A stretch of DNA of 64,000 nt from Otatea glauca (Eukaryota > Streptophyta > Magnoliopsida > Poales > Poaceae). Numbering within the stretch: the first letter of the stretch is position 1; each line of letters starts with the position of its first letter. The stretch covers positions 37,510,104 to 37,574,103 of the forward strand of contig CM070725.1 of the NCBI GenBank assembly GCA_036346275.1. The letters run 5' to 3'. Below the pieces are notes generated by a model. The model was not told the origin of the DNA. It worked only from the letters and a program-made list of their open reading frames with translations, and did no database searches. Positions 47,606 through 60,263 of this stretch are shown piece by piece. The position numbers were made by a program, and so were the translations under genes.

Positions 47606-48819
47606 ATAGCAAGAGAAAAAAACCTTCAGTTAATACAATCAAATAGTTGAAATTTGTAGAGCAAATTGCAATACAGGTTCTTAAGTTTGCATGAGTAGTC
47701 CATTTATGCTCATGATATTCAAAACTACAGCCAAATTCCCAAGCTTGTGTAATGATCTGATTGTATACTATATATGGTCCTTAAGTTTGCACCAATTAGG
47801 CCCAAATAAGTGTTTAGGCATTACAAAATCTCACCGATACAAAGGAATAGACCAATTCATCAATCAATACAAAGAATCCAATTAGACCATCGAATTATTC
47901 CAATTTATATGAGTATCTCAAACCATGAATTCTCTTTCAATCATGCCTCGCCAAGTTCATATCAGCCCTCCGTATGTCTTTTGGGCTCGGAACATCTGTG
48001 GCGAGGGGATCGCTTGTTACTGAAACAAGATGATTAGCTCAAATATTCGTCCAATCGAGCCAATCAACTCGCGACTTTGTAAGGCAAAGAAAAGTCATGA
48101 TTAAAGTGCGCCATCCGAGTAAGCCACTCACAAAGCCAACCACAACTCGCTAAGGCCCACCATGTACAAACCCACCGCAATTTTCAACTTATTAGTTCGT
48201 TTAGCGGTGTCATCATACATAATTTATACTCCATCTTACCAAAGGCAAAAATCGGTCAAATGCATCGAATGGTACAAACAAGGGCCATGCTTCCTAACTT
48301 TGATCTCAATATGGGATCTAGTTACACGATGCAAGATATAGCATGTTAGGGCGTAAAGGATGGGGGACAATAGCCATTGAAGTCAACCAAGCATGGACCA
48401 ACATGAAGCCTAATAGCACAAACAAAAGGAAAAATAGTTTAGTTAAATTGCATCATAATCGACCATCATATATCTCCAACTCTAGAAATAGCAGTCTATA
48501 ACTGTAATTATTACAAGTCTAGAGCAAAAAAAAGATTGATTACCTTGAAGAGGCACCGATATTTAGCCAAGGAGAATACTAGTTGTACTCTTATTTGTCA
48601 GAACATTAAAACCAATGCATTTGGATAGTTATTACACTATCGCTGAGAGCATATCACAGACGGTTCTTCTAAAAGATAAGTTTTTCTATTGAATGCCCAA
48701 TTTCTCGATTACTTTCATTTCTAGTTTTCAGAGTTAAACTTCCGCACTTAACCCAAATGATCGCCAAATTCTAATGGTTCCATACTTTACCTCTTTCAGT
48801 TCGCACATCCAAGGCTGAT

Positions 48820-50600
48820 ATGGAGGAGCAATCCACCCCGAGCCCGAGCCCTAGCCCTAGCAGGTTCCTCAACCTCAACCCAACCACCGGTGTTGCCGCC
48901 GATGCTGACATACCCGTGGCAAGACCTCGTGGCCGAGGAAGAAATAAGAAGCCCGAAGGCCGGTATATCATCTCGGAGATCTCAGAAGCTGGGGCCCCTA
49001 TTGCACCGCCAAAGTTCGTAGCAAAGTACAGAACAACCTGCGGGTATATCGCAAGAGAGAGAGTGCCAATCACCTTTTTGGATTGGCACAAAGTGTCTGA
49101 TACCATCAAAACGGATCTATGGACTGAGCTGAAACAAACCTTCGAATTCCCCGAAGAAGATGAACACCGCGTGCGTCGGGATGCGTTGATGACCATGGAT
49201 GGGCATGGAGGAACTTCAAGGCCAGGCTGAATACTACTTATGTGAAGAAAAACCGATCGGTCATCGGGGACTACCCAAACTTAGAACCATATTGGGATGA
49301 TTTCGTGTCGATGAAGCAAAGTGAAGCAGCAAAGAAGTCCAGCGAGGACCACATAAACATCGAAAGAAGGAACATCCATCCACACAGACTTGGTACGGGT
49401 GGGTACGCGGTAAAATCCTCAATGGGAGAGCGAAGCGTAATCACTACAATGATCGGTACAAGTCAATTGGCGGACTACGGATCGAGTCAAGCACTACGTG
49501 CTAGCGAGGGCAAGTGTCACGTCCGTGGGGCTTATCCTTCGTAAATAGCGATGACGAAGCAATGTCACAAAGGGTCCAGGAGCTGTACGTCGAGTCTTCC
49601 CAAGGAACATTCCAACCAGATAGGGAGAACGACGAACTAACACGTGCCCTGGGAAACAAGGAGCATCCTGGACGGACACGAGGTGTCGGGGTTAAGGTTC
49701 CGTGGAAGACAGGATTCCCAGAGCACCTTCACACTTACAAGAGTCGAAAGAGAGCTAGAGAAGCGTTTGCCGAAATAGAAATGATGAAGGAAAAGATGCT
49801 TCGAGAATTACAAGGCACAATAGAACAACAAGTACAACGACAAGTACAACAAGCCATGAGCCAGTCGCAAGCCGAGAACATTGTTACGACCAGCCCTCCG
49901 AATCGTCGCAGCAGTTGCGCATCCGCCCCAATTGTAGAACAGGACATGGGTCATTATCCTGTGGACGACATACATGACCCCACACCGTGCCAGCTCACTT
50001 TGCCCGTCATGAACATATTCATTCAGCCGGCATGCATAGCGCACTCCATGCCAAGAAGGAGGTGTATTGCACAACTCTGCGATAGCGCCGGGATATGCAA
50101 AGGTCCAGGTGGACACGGTTAATCCCCAGTTCGCCAACCTCGGGCTAGAAATGCCCCCGAACGACGAGGTTACAACTCTAGGAAGTGCCGTCCACTCATT
50201 CATCCAGTGGCGCAAACGTGACATCACCTTGGACCATCATGAAGTGCCTGTTCCTCCCGAGGTGAACTCCGCCACCCCTCCCGAGGTGACCTGCGGCCTC
50301 TCCTGCGGTGAACTCCGCCGTCCGTCTGAAGAAACCTCGCACGATCGCCACCAACACACCAACAGACAAAAGTTAGTGCGACAACTTCGTTGACCGACTT
50401 AAAACCCTCCTCTCAAGGCATGGCGTAATAGACAAGCCATATCGGAGGTCGGTGAAGCCAAAGCAGAGTATGATGTTTGTGCGAGAAAAGTAAGGGTAAG
50501 GCGGTTCCAAAGGACAAGCTCTTGAAGAAATCTCAAATACGAATTGGGAAGCCGCTTGTCACCCCTTCAAGCTTCATAGTCTAACAAAGGCAGCTAAGGT
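48820..50600 (+). CDS. Second CACTA gene, N-terminal part: Transposase_24/TNPA-like
   Basis: Starts with ATG 48820 shortly after a likely acceptor (TTTCAG). Pieces: a Pro/Ser-rich head (MEEQSTPSPSPSPS), a basic RPRGRGRNKKPEGRY, YRTTCGYIARERVPITFLDW, DLWTELKQTFEFPEEDEHRV, RSVIGDYPNLEPYWDDFV (frame of 49242), then QRVQELYVESSQGTFQPDRE, NDELTRALGNKEHPGRTRGV and KRAREAFAEIEMMKEKMLRE, ending in a Gln-rich coiled coil. The order and wording fit the Transposase_24 (Ptta/En/Spm) family, which binds subterminal repeats and assists transposition. Frame changes at about 49220 and 49515 may be introns or indels. Confidence 0.8.
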
Positions 50601-51786
50601 GATTACATGAATGGTATATGGAGCGATCGAACCAACATGTACTCCGAAGGTGATCACCGCCATTTTCAGAGAGGAACATTTCCACCATCGAGGATCGGGC
50701 CGCTTCATGATAGAATTCAATGAGTTGCACAACAAGTACTATCAAGATGCCCTCGACGTGTCTCTTATGAGATGTTTGGTCACCGTAAGTGTCCAATATA
50801 AAAATCATTGTCTACATTCATGTAATACCGATAAATGTGATGTCTAAATCATTTGTTATGTAGATACGAGTTGATCGAACTAAAAAGAACCAAAGGGCCG
50901 CATGCCTCGATCCGAACGGTTTGCCACCGGAAATCAAAAGAGTACCAAAGGAGGTCGAGGACTACGTATATAACGCCTCATCAAACTCCAAGACAAGGAG
51001 TTCATACTTTTACCATACAATTTCAAGTAAGTGGCTCACTAGCTAGTTCAACTACTTGTTGATCTCGTTCTTTGCTCAGCTTAGGACTAATGACTACGGC
51101 ATCATACATGTGTATGTAGTTTCCACTGGATTCTCGTAGTAATTACTCCAGATAAAAGCAAGATGCTGATCTTGGACCCGCGGGACAAAGATCCAAAAGA
51201 CTACCAAGATATGACAAGTCTAGTGAATAGGGCCTTCAAAGCATATTGTAAAAAGTGCTCGAGACACCGTCCTTTCCATAAATCACTGACAATCCGTACT
51301 AAATTTCCGGTACGCACAAAAACAATTTTCCTATATCGCACCTCGTAGTCAATAACTCCTTCAATGTCGTATAAGTTTAATCAATTTTTGCGATTACCAA
51401 GCAAACCGCCAGAACAAATTTATGTGGGTACTTCGTGTGCCAATACATGCGCGAAATCTTAGGCTCTACAATAGTAAACAATGACGTAGAGGTTTGTCAC
51501 GCTAACATCACACATTGATTTGCACATCTCATTCTCTATATAAGCTCTTAAGACAAACTTTTTCTATCTATAGTGTTTGAAGTTGCCTACGGGAGGACTG
51601 GTTCCAAATGAAATCCAAGGCATTCAGGGACAGCTCGCCTACTTCATCATGAAGGAAGTACTCAACAAGAACGGCGAGTTTCATGACCAGATAATAACGA
51701 TGAAGTCTTCCATACTCATCCGCCACCTCCGAGGCCCCTACCAACAAAGTGAAGACTCGAGGCTTATAGTTCACAAAACTAGTTAA
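50601..51786 (+). CDS. Second CACTA gene, C-terminal part: Ulp1/C48-like cysteine protease domain
   Basis: A multi-exon region. FHWILVVITPDKSKMLILDP gives the catalytic His (codon 51124) and, 17 residues later, Asp (codon 51175), the spacing of Ulp1. The exon runs on through KDYQDMTSLVNRAFKAYCKK to KFP and a donor. Next, KQTARTNLCGYFVCQYMREI supplies the nucleophile Cys (codon 51423) in the CG context and the preceding Gln, ending at a donor before GTTTGT. The last exon holds QGIQGQLAYFIMKEVLNK and stops at 51784-51786. Ulp1/SENP proteases remove SUMO-like tags; capture of such a domain by plant transposons is known, but its substrate here is not. All catalytic residues remain. Confidence 0.78.
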
Positions 51787-51923
51787 TTTTTTTCTTACGG
51801 TGGTGTAAATTGATGTTTCATTGAATGTCAAGTTTAGTATTGGATGGCATGGCTTGCACATGTTCTAATTTCTGTCATTTGATTTAAGAAGTTGTGATTG
51901 ATCTGCGCTTGTGTTGTTGCCCT

Positions 51924-51974
51924 TCTCCCGTGCGTGTGTGTGTGTTGATGGGTGGTGTGTGTGTGTGCGTGCGC
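51924..51974. repeat. (GT)n microsatellite
   Basis: Two runs of GT dinucleotides (GCGTGTGTGTGTG, then TGTGTGTGTGTGCGTGCG) separated by TTGATGGGTG, within the 3' flank of the second CACTA gene. Confidence 0.9.
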
Positions 51975-52627
51975 TCTAGACGAGGAGCGCTCCCTCTATT
52001 GCTTTTCTCCGTGCCCTTTCATGATGGCTAGTAGAGCTTTTTATAGACGTGGGTGATGGATGAATACGGAAGAGCTCATTTCAAACTCGCACCATTACAA
52101 AGAGGTTTATTTGATTGCTTGATTTAGTTGCCGAAGTTTCCTTTTGCATCTTTACCTTCCATTCATAAGAGATTTGATTACATGGTCCTTATATTTTTAG
52201 ATGGTGTGTTTTACTCTAATGTATGATAGTAAATGCCATTAAAAATAGCTAAATGGAGATTATAGAAGGAAAAATAGTAAAAAGTAGGATCAAAATTGTA
52301 GAATGATATGTATTTAGGAATAAAAATTGAAATATAGAATGTCACATATTCAAAAATAGAGGGAGTATAAACTAGCTAATGCATGTATAACATCTGGAGG
52401 ATGCCACAGCATTCACATGGAATAAGACGGCAATGGATCGGCTAGATTTGTGATACAACAAAAGTGATCTATTTAGCTTTCCATAGTATGATATATAATG
52501 ACTTCATTTACATACTCTGAGAAATATTGATGCAAAGATGACTGAACTGGAGGAGAAGGGAGCAGGTCCAGCAGGAGGCATGCCCTACACCATCACCATG
52601 ATCGAGCGCCTCATGCATGAGACACTT

Positions 52628-52890
52628 TAATTGTACATTGTAATTGTGTATATTGTAATTGTGTATATGCAAAATCTGTGATTGATGTATTATATGTAAT
52701 TGTGATTGATGTATTATATTGTAGTTGTGTATATGCAAAATCTGTGATTGTTGTAAATTATAATTGTGTATATGCAAAATTGCAATTGTGATTGATGTAT
52801 TATATTGTAGTTGTGTATATGCGAAATCTGTGATTGTTGTATATTGTAACTGTGTATATGCAAAATCTGTGATTGATGTATTATATGTTT
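52628..52890. repeat. Tandem repeat near the right end of the CACTA element
   Basis: Five or more imperfect units built from TGTAATTGTGTATATGCAAA, ATCTGTGATTGATGTATTAT and ATTGTA(G/A)TTGTG. It gives rise to a meaningless repetitive frame on the - strand. It lies directly inside the right subterminal palindrome array. Confidence 0.85.
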
Positions 52891-52959
52891 CAAAGGGCAT
52901 GGCTAGCAGCACCTGAGGCTAGCCCAAAATGCAGTTTTTTATTTTTTCGATCAGGTACT

Positions 52960-53346
52960 ATCTGTGGCGGTTGGTGGATAGAACTGCCACAGATAATATA
53001 GATCTGTGGCGGTTGGTGTATAGAACCGCCGCAGATAATATAGTTATCTGTGGCGGTTGGTGGGAAGAACCGCCACAGATAATATTGTTATATGTGGCGG
53101 TTGTAGGAAAGAACCGTCACAGATAGTGTAGTTATCTGTGGCGGTTGGTGGATAGAATCGTCACAGATAGTATTGTTATATGTAGCGATTAGTGTGTAGA
53201 ATTGTCACAGATAACACTTATCTGTGGCAGTTAGAAAACCGCAACTGATAATCCTCGATTATCAGTGGCACTATATCTGTGGCGGTTCAATAACCGCCAC
53301 TGATGGCAGTTATGAACCGCCACTGATGACCTTTTCCAATGTAGTG
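52960..53346. repeat. Right subterminal palindrome array of the CACTA element
   Basis: Repeated ATCTGTGGCGGTTGGTGGAT / AACCGCCACAGAT inverted units, ending in GAACCGCCACTGATGACC and the terminal CCAATGTAGTG. The right-hand units mostly use CTGTGGCGG where the left array mostly uses CAGTGGCGG or CGATGGCGG. Confidence 0.9.
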
Positions 53347-53349
53347 GCG

Positions 53350-54389
53350 TAGGCTGGAACCTGCATTTCATCACCATTTGCATCTCTACTTGTACACCTG
53401 CAGGCACGTAGTCTGGTGCCTATTGTCCATCTTTTTTGAAGTAAGACCTATTGTCCATCTGAAATCGAAAGTATTTGATTCTTCTGTTGGAATGAAGTAA
53501 TTGGTTGCTGCTACCTGGTAGTGGTGCACTCGTTGCCATTAGAAATCAATCTGCAGAATTGTGTTCCATGTGATTTGTTCGTAGGATGCCATATTGCCAT
53601 GCCATAAGTCCAGGCTAGGTGAACCATTTGTACCAAACACGGTCTTCATGAACCTATTGGCCCAGACAGCTCCCAAGAATCAAATCTGAGCCCATGAGCA
53701 CAAACCATTGAGAGAATTTGAGCCTAAGGCAACTATTTCGAACATGGGAATTTCACAATAAAAAATCAATTCCCATAAGAATCGGGAAAAAAATCAAGCG
53801 TTCCAAATAGACCCTAAAACTTATTTTAACATGGATTTGAGCTAAATCTCTCCTGATAGAATTGAACTATTTCCTATGGATTATTACTTCATCGTTCTTG
53901 GCACAATATACAAAAAGAAATCGAGTAGCTGATGATCTTTACAGGTCATAAAGCAGTCAACATGACTACATGTCTCTCAAGGCTCAACACCTTCCCTACA
54001 CACAGGTAAGGAGTTCAGAGCCAACCCACGAACTGATGAACATTGAACAAGCGACAGCACTGCAAAAGGTTGCTAGAGATCAGGACCGGTATGGAGTACA
54101 AACCAAAGGACTGCAGTGCTACATGTGCTTGGTGTCCCCAAATCAACAAGAAGAAAAGCAGCAGCAAAAGAAAATGAGCCTGTGAAAAGAAGCAAAAGAG
54201 AAATCAACCTTTTTCTTTACATCTTTCTAGGGAAAAGGAACGATTCACCAGAAACTACACACTGTGGTCTAACTAAAGCATCTAACTTTCAAACTAGCTA
54301 GCAACAAATCCAATCCTCTCTCTCACTGTAAATGTTTTTGAAGTTACTCTGATTCTCTCAAGTTTGGTGAACTGTTCTTTCTCGATGTG
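53350..54389. other. Region 3' of the receptor kinase gene
   Basis: About 1.0 kb between the CACTA element and the kinase stop codon. It must contain the kinase 3' UTR (transcribed leftward), but no unambiguous polyadenylation signal is seen. Short + strand frames near 53970-54301 show no recognisable domain. Confidence 0.6.
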
Positions 54390-57300
54390 CTACCTCGGTC
54401 CTGACAGCTCCATCTCCTCCACCATGTCGATGGACCGCACCTCTTCGCTGCTAAGGCTGCTGTCGTTCTCATGGTAGTCGTTAAAGAAGACCGAGCCGTT
54501 GGAGTCGTTGCGGTGGTCGTAGCCGAGAGCGTCGGGGATCGGCAGCGCCGTAGGCCGGTTGGTGGCCTCCCATTTCTCGGCGAGGCCGTCGCCCTCGAGC
54601 ATCCGGACCACCTCGGACATCCTGGGCCGGTGAGACGGCTGGAACTGGGTGCAAAGCAGGGCAACCTGCACCATCTCGGCCACCTCTATCCTGTCGTAGT
54701 GAGGACCCAGGTCTTGGTCGACTAGCAAGTCGAGCATCTTCTCTTGATGCACCTTCCTCACCTTTTGATGAGGGAAAAAAGATAAAGAAAGAAACACTTT
54801 AGCCGTAAGTATCGACGGATATGACTAACTTTCAGTTGAATTTACAAACAGAAGATGAGATAGCATTAAAAATGCATTTATCATTTGGATGCCATGTAAA
54901 CTGCATGACAGAAAGATATGAAAGAGGCCCATATGATCAGCGTTTACACAGTAACAGTGCTGCGTAGCAGGGTCTTAAAGAAGAGCTCAGAAGCATGTTT
55001 CGTTGCAGGGTTGCGTAAGGATGCCAAGGTGGTACTTTCAATTCATACGTAGACTGACACTTGGGGGGCAGGTACGATTGTTTCGAGTCGATTAATGCTC
55101 TGCATCAGATGCAATACTACTTAGTACATGCTAATGAATGGCCTACATGCCAAGGGCAGTGAGCCAGAGACTGAAAATGAACGCACATGTCCGTGTCCCG
55201 GATGGATCTTTTGGTCCTTTCTTAAAAGATTTGAGAGCTTTATCAAAAGATATGGCTCGATCAAAGCAAGTCCCACCTCTTTTTTGGCACAGTAAAATCA
55301 GCTAAAGCTTTGACAAACTGGTGCAATGTCTTTTTCTCCCATCAGCATCCCAAAAGAGCAAATTAAAGTTAATAGGTGAAACTTTGAACCTAGCTATATA
55401 TATCATGCACCGAACAGAAACAGCTGATCAAAAGATTGGAAGAACTGGACGCTTACCCAATCAAGCATGACTCCCTTCTGGCTCTGGCTGATCCCCGAGG
55501 CCTTGCCGACCTCGAGCGCGCGCTGCCCCGTGACGAGCTCGAGCAGCAGGATCCCGAACCCGAACACGTCCGTCTTCTCCGACGACTGCCCCGTGGAGAG
55601 GTACTCGGGCGCGATGTGGCCCACGGTGCCGCGCACCGCCGTGGTGACGTGCGAGTCGCCGTGGTCGAGCAGCTTGGCGAGGCCGAAGTCGCCGACGACG
55701 GCCTCGTGGCACTCGTCGAGCAGCACGTTGGCGGCCTTGACGTCGCGGTGGATGATCTTGGGGTCGCACTGCTCGTGCAGGTACAGCAGACCCCGCGCCG
55801 TGCCGACGGCGATCCGCTTGCGCGTGTGCCAGTCCACCGGCGGCTTCCCTGCGTTCACGTGTACCGTTGAGATCAAATATTGCTCCAAATCTTTCCCAGT
55901 TATGAAGCAGCAGAAGCACACGTACGTTCAGGCACAGTATGCCGTGTTGATACTACCAGTAGACAAGACATCTCCTATCGAGATCTACGAGCAGGCCAGT
56001 GCTGACTGCTGATGAGTATACAGTATACAGTATCCACAATAGTACAAGAATTTGCAATTGTCGTTCGTATAGTATGCGGAAAAATACGGTGACCCCTGCT
56101 ATACATGTATGGACCAGCTGGTACGCATGGGCCCACTGGTCAGAATGCTGAAACACCCAGGGTGCCAGACTGCCAGGATTACCAGCTAGCAAAATAATGT
56201 CATGTGCTGCGCTCGAATTGCTGGCACATGCAATGATGTTGCAAGTCACAACAGTGACCAGACACACGGGCTCGTAGCTTGCGCTGCCTGTGCCTGCCTG
56301 CCGCTAGAGCGAGCCGGGGCCCCTGCCGGAATGAAAGAAGAAACAAGACAAACGTAACCCTGCTCCCACCGGTGGGCCACCACAGCAATCTCCAAATCAA
56401 CTGCTGTTACTGCATCCACGGCATTATACTAGCCGAACCCTAGCCTGACTCAAAATCAAACGTTACTACCGCTCCGAGTCCGAAAGAGAAATTTTACAGT
56501 GACGGTGTATTGGACTCGTAGTATATACCACGAGTGATAGAAATAAGATTTAACTTGTAAAGAGTATTTCTACTAATCTACTATTAAATAAAATATAAAT
56601 AAATACCGGCCGATATGACCAATAGACGGAAAAGAAAGAACATCGTATTGAATCCCAGTTTAAGCCAAGCATGCAAACTCTGCAGCGTTCCTGAACCTTC
56701 CTCAACGCGTCGTAGCCCGTGCAGCGCGAAACCAACCGCGCTTCGGCTCCGCGCGGACAAAACCGAGGAATTAGACCGAGCAATTAACGCGCCAGTGCCC
56801 CGCTCGATCAGGACGTGTCGAGCCGCGCGGCGAGCCCGAGGCCATGATTGGCAGCTGCGCTACCTGGCGGCGGTGCGGCGGGGCACGGCCGGCGCGTACG
56901 TACGGTGGTAACGGCATGGCGCCATTACTTGCATATACGTATATATATATATAGTTGCATTGTTATTGCATGCACCGAACCAAAATACGTGCTCCCTGCA
57001 TTACACCTACCAGTCACGGTGGCAGCTGCTACGTACCAGTGTGTGTGTGCAGTGTGCCGTGTGCAACTGCCTGCCGCGGCTGGGCTCGTTCCTACGTGCA
57101 ACTCGCGTGGTTAGTGACGGAGGAGTACTGGCTGGGTACGTGCTGCTGCTTGTGTCTCGTGCCGTGCTGTGGGGCGCGGCCGCGGCAGCGCAGGCAGGGG
57201 CGGCAGCGATGGCATGCAGTATGCACCACCCGCCGGGACGCAGACAAAACGTGAGTGCGGTGGTCTGGCCTGGGCTGGATTGCACGTGGGCCCCGCGTGT

Positions 57301-59854
57301 CAGCGACAAGTACAGTGGGTGTGCGCGACCACGCCTGAGCACTGACTGACACAGGACGGACTACGACGACGACTGCACTCCCCCATGACTCCTGCATGCA
57401 GCCCCCGCGCGCGAGTGGGCCCACAGAGCCGGTACGAAATTTCGCCCAGCACGAACGTTAATGCACCGCACTTCGCTGTACTGAACACCTTGTTTTGCTA
57501 CGAGTAATGGTGTACCGTGTCCGTGTGCGTGCGTACCTCGCAGGCGGGAGGCGACGCTGCCGTTGGGCATGTAGGGGTAGACGAGCAGGCGCTCGCCGGA
57601 GGCGGCGCAGAAGCCGAGGAGGCGGAGCAGGTGGCGGTGCACGGCGAGGCTGATCATCTCCACCTCGGTGCGGAACTGCGCCTCGCCGGACGCGCTGGGG
57701 TCCTTGAGCCGCTTCACGGCCACCGCCGTGCCGTCGGCCAGCCGCCCCCGGTACACGTCCCCGAACCCGCCCTTCCCCAGTATGTTCTTCGCGCTGAACC
57801 CGTCCGTCGCCACCTGCAGCTCCCGCAGCCCGAACTGCCGCACGTTCCCCAGACGCGCCACCACCTCGCTGCCCTCCTCCAAATCACATCCCCTCTCTGC
57901 ACACATCCACCCATCCACATAAAACATGTCAATAATAACACTTAGAAACTGTTCGATTTTCACGTACGATATCGATGCATTAATGTGTGTACCGAGGATG
58001 CCAAGAACGGAGGGGCCCGTGAGGCAGTGGTGCCGGCGCTTGCGCCTCCAAAGAAAACAGGACAGGGCGAAGAGCACAAGGGAGGAGGCGCCCAGGCTTG
58101 TCCCTACTCCAATCGGCAACCGCGCGCCAGCCTTTGACCTCCCTGTCTTCCCTGTACGCATTTGCCAACAAGATTAGCGCTGATTCCCAGGTGTGCATAT
58201 ATATACGCGATCAGGCCACGCCATTAGCGGTTAAGGGCACGCACGCCACAAGAGACGGCTCCCTATTTTGTAGCAGCATGCAGTGTCTCCCCTCCTCTCC
58301 CCAATCGCTACAGGGTAAAGAAAGAACAGAGCAGCATGCAGCGAAGCATGTACGCTTGACTGCTACGCATTCCAAGAGAAAGCAAGCACGATTAGACAGT
58401 AGCAGATAGAGTGCTCACTGCTGCGCGGAGTGGATTCCAGCGGGAACGGTACGGTGATCGGCGCGAGTGCGGTGGCGCACGCCCCTGCGGCCGCATGGCT
58501 CCCGCATATCATTGGATTGCCCACGATGCTGCACGCCGCACGCGCAAATTAAAAACCGGCATTAGATTCGAAACAACATAGATATATTGTTACTAGCAAA
58601 GCTAGTGGTGAAGTGACGATTTGGGGTAGAATAAGACCGACGAGTGCAAGAGCGGCAGTCCATACTTGAAGGTTCTAGTGGGGAAGAGAGGAACAGGGCC
58701 AGTGAGGTTGTTGTACGACAAGTCCCTGGGGGAGACAAGCACCAACACACATCGAGTCATGGATCCAATTCAGTTCAGTTGAAAGACAAAAAGGAACAAG
58801 GGCAAACAGTGGATTGGCAATAGCTTTGAAGAGACGCTTACAGGAAGGCGAGCTGTGGGATCTTGGCCAGCGACGCGGGAACGCCCGGACAAGCTGTTGT
58901 TGTTTAGCCTCCTACGGCAGAAAAAACAAGAAGGCACAAAACAACATGAGCAACTCAACTAAACTAGTCGCTCCTTGTACTAGCTGGTAAGAGCAGATAA
59001 GGAGGAATGGAATGGAATGTTTAGGGAGGCTCACGTACAGGTACCGGAGGGTGGAGAGGCGGCCCAGCGTGTCGGGCACGCGGCCGGAGAAGCGGTTGTT
59101 GGAGAGGTCCAGCGTCTGGAGCCTCGGCAGAGCGCCGAGCTCCGGCGGCAGCCGGCCCGTGATGTTGTTGTTCTGCAGCAGCCTGAAACGACAAGTGAAA
59201 AGGGCATAAAATATTATCATCATGAAATGCTCTAATTCTTCCTCTTCTTTAAATTCAATGCTCCAATTCTTCTTGGTTTCTCACAAGAACATGAGATGCA
59301 TCGATCAATCCATCGGTGTCTCGAAACAAGCAAGAAATGAAGGCTCTTTACTCACACTTGCTCAAGATTGGTGAGGTTGGCGATCCTCCCGGACAGGGTC
59401 CCCGACAAGCCCTGGCTGGGCGCTCCCCTGAAACGCGAGAGGTGTCCGGAAATTGTTAGTTTCTTCCCGAGGCGTACAGCAAGAAAGATGAGTTTGGGGG
59501 AGCGACGGAGGAGCTCAGCTTACAAGGCAATAACGAGGTTGTGGGCGGAGCAGGTGATCATGGCCCAACTGCAAGGGTCGACGGAGTCCTCGTCCCAGTT
59601 GCTCAGCACGCCGTGCGGGTCGACCAGCCCCTGCCTGATGGCGATCAGCGCCTCCACTGCACCCGCATTCGGAGGTGAGCAACGAGGCACAGTATCTTCC
59701 AATAAGCGGCAGGAACGAGGGAATGTTGCACCGCCGTTTTGGTGGTGGCGCGTGAAACGCATGTACGTACCTTCGGCGTTGAGGGGCTCGGAGGAGAAGG
59801 CGAGGAAGGGGCGGAGAAGAGGAGAAGGAGGAGGATGAGGAGGTTGGAGGCCAT
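54390..59854 (-). CDS. LRR-II receptor-like kinase, NIK-like, 11 exons
   Basis: Exons on the - strand: 59771-59854, 59524-59656, 59356-59427, 59039-59182, 58842-58911, 58666-58725, 58419-58528, 57993-58151, 57537-57896, 55457-55848 and 54390-54761, all with GT/AG introns. In order: signal peptide, LRRNT (EALIAIRQGL, DEDSVDPCSWAMITC), leucine-rich repeats in 72-nt-type exons, a Pro/Ser-rich hinge, membrane segment (GASSLVLFALSCFLW then RRKRR), and a kinase with GKGGFGDVYRG, VAVKRLKD, IIHRDVKAANVLLD, GDFGLAKLL and GTVGHIAPEYL, ending MVEEMELSGPR. All catalytic residues are present (RD kinase). LRR-II kinases such as NIK act at the plasma membrane as co-receptors in defence and development. Two defects: the hydrophobic start (MASNLLILLLLLF) is one base out of frame with FLAFSSEPLNAE, and exon 5 is 70 nt where 72 nt is expected. 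Confidence 0.92.
55849..57536 (-). other. Intron of the kinase gene (1.7 kb)
   Basis: Intron between the exon ending VASRLR and the exon starting KPPVDWHTRK. It contains a short (TA)n/(GT) stretch near 56937-56955 and 57030-57050 and a GC-rich part at 56680-57430 that yields chance frames on both strands. No independent gene, RNA or transposon could be supported. The intron at 54762-55456 is likewise empty. Confidence 0.7.
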
Positions 59855-60263
59855 TGGAATGGTGGGTGGAATGATGGGGTGAGAGGCGCCTGAGAGGAGA
59901 AAAGTGGGAGGGAGGGAGCAGGGGAAGCAGAGGCATAGAGTGGAGCGGAGTGGCTCTGCTTTTCTCGTGTCATGGAAGAGGGAAAGGCTGGGGTGATGTG
60001 ATGGGGGTGGTCTCCATGCCATGCCAATTTATCATGCCACTGAAGCTGACAGGTGGGGCCAGAGCCGGGGCTGATGGGCCCCATTATGCAGTGAGTGTAT
60101 TTGTAGTTTTGAGTGAGAGCTGAGAACCTTATTTGGCTCTTGTTCCTTCTCGGGTGTTTTGGGTGAGAGCTGAGTACTCCTGCATACTTGGGACTTGGGA
60201 GGATGAGTGGAGTATGTGGATAGAACATGTTAATGTCATCGAGAGGGGCAGGGTGAATTAGTA

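Larger units (their letters stand above)
41068..53346 (+). mobile_element. CACTA (En/Spm) transposon, 12.3 kb, structurally complete
   Basis: Begins CACTACGCCAAAA and ends CCAATGTAGTG, flanked by the 3-bp duplication GCG at 41065-41067 and 53347-53349. Both ends carry dense subterminal palindromes built on CAGTGGCGGTT / AACCGCCACTG, the expected binding sites for the element's own protein. Inside are two genes on the + strand: a TNP2-type transposase (42368-45575) and a Transposase_24-like/Ulp1 gene (48820-51786). A third palindrome cluster precedes the second gene, and an antisense katanin-like ATPase fragment lies in that gene's leader region. The first gene has frameshifts, so autonomy is doubtful. 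Confidence 0.95.

Noticed and set aside
55436..56012. Plus-strand frames of 144 and 181 aa
   Set aside because: Antisense shadows of the kinase exon 55457-55848, which has HRDVKAANVLLD and DFG in the opposite strand.
56237..57430. GC-rich frames in the kinase intron as a separate gene
   Set aside because: Frames on both strands overlap, are short and lack motifs; the flanking exons splice cleanly across the region.
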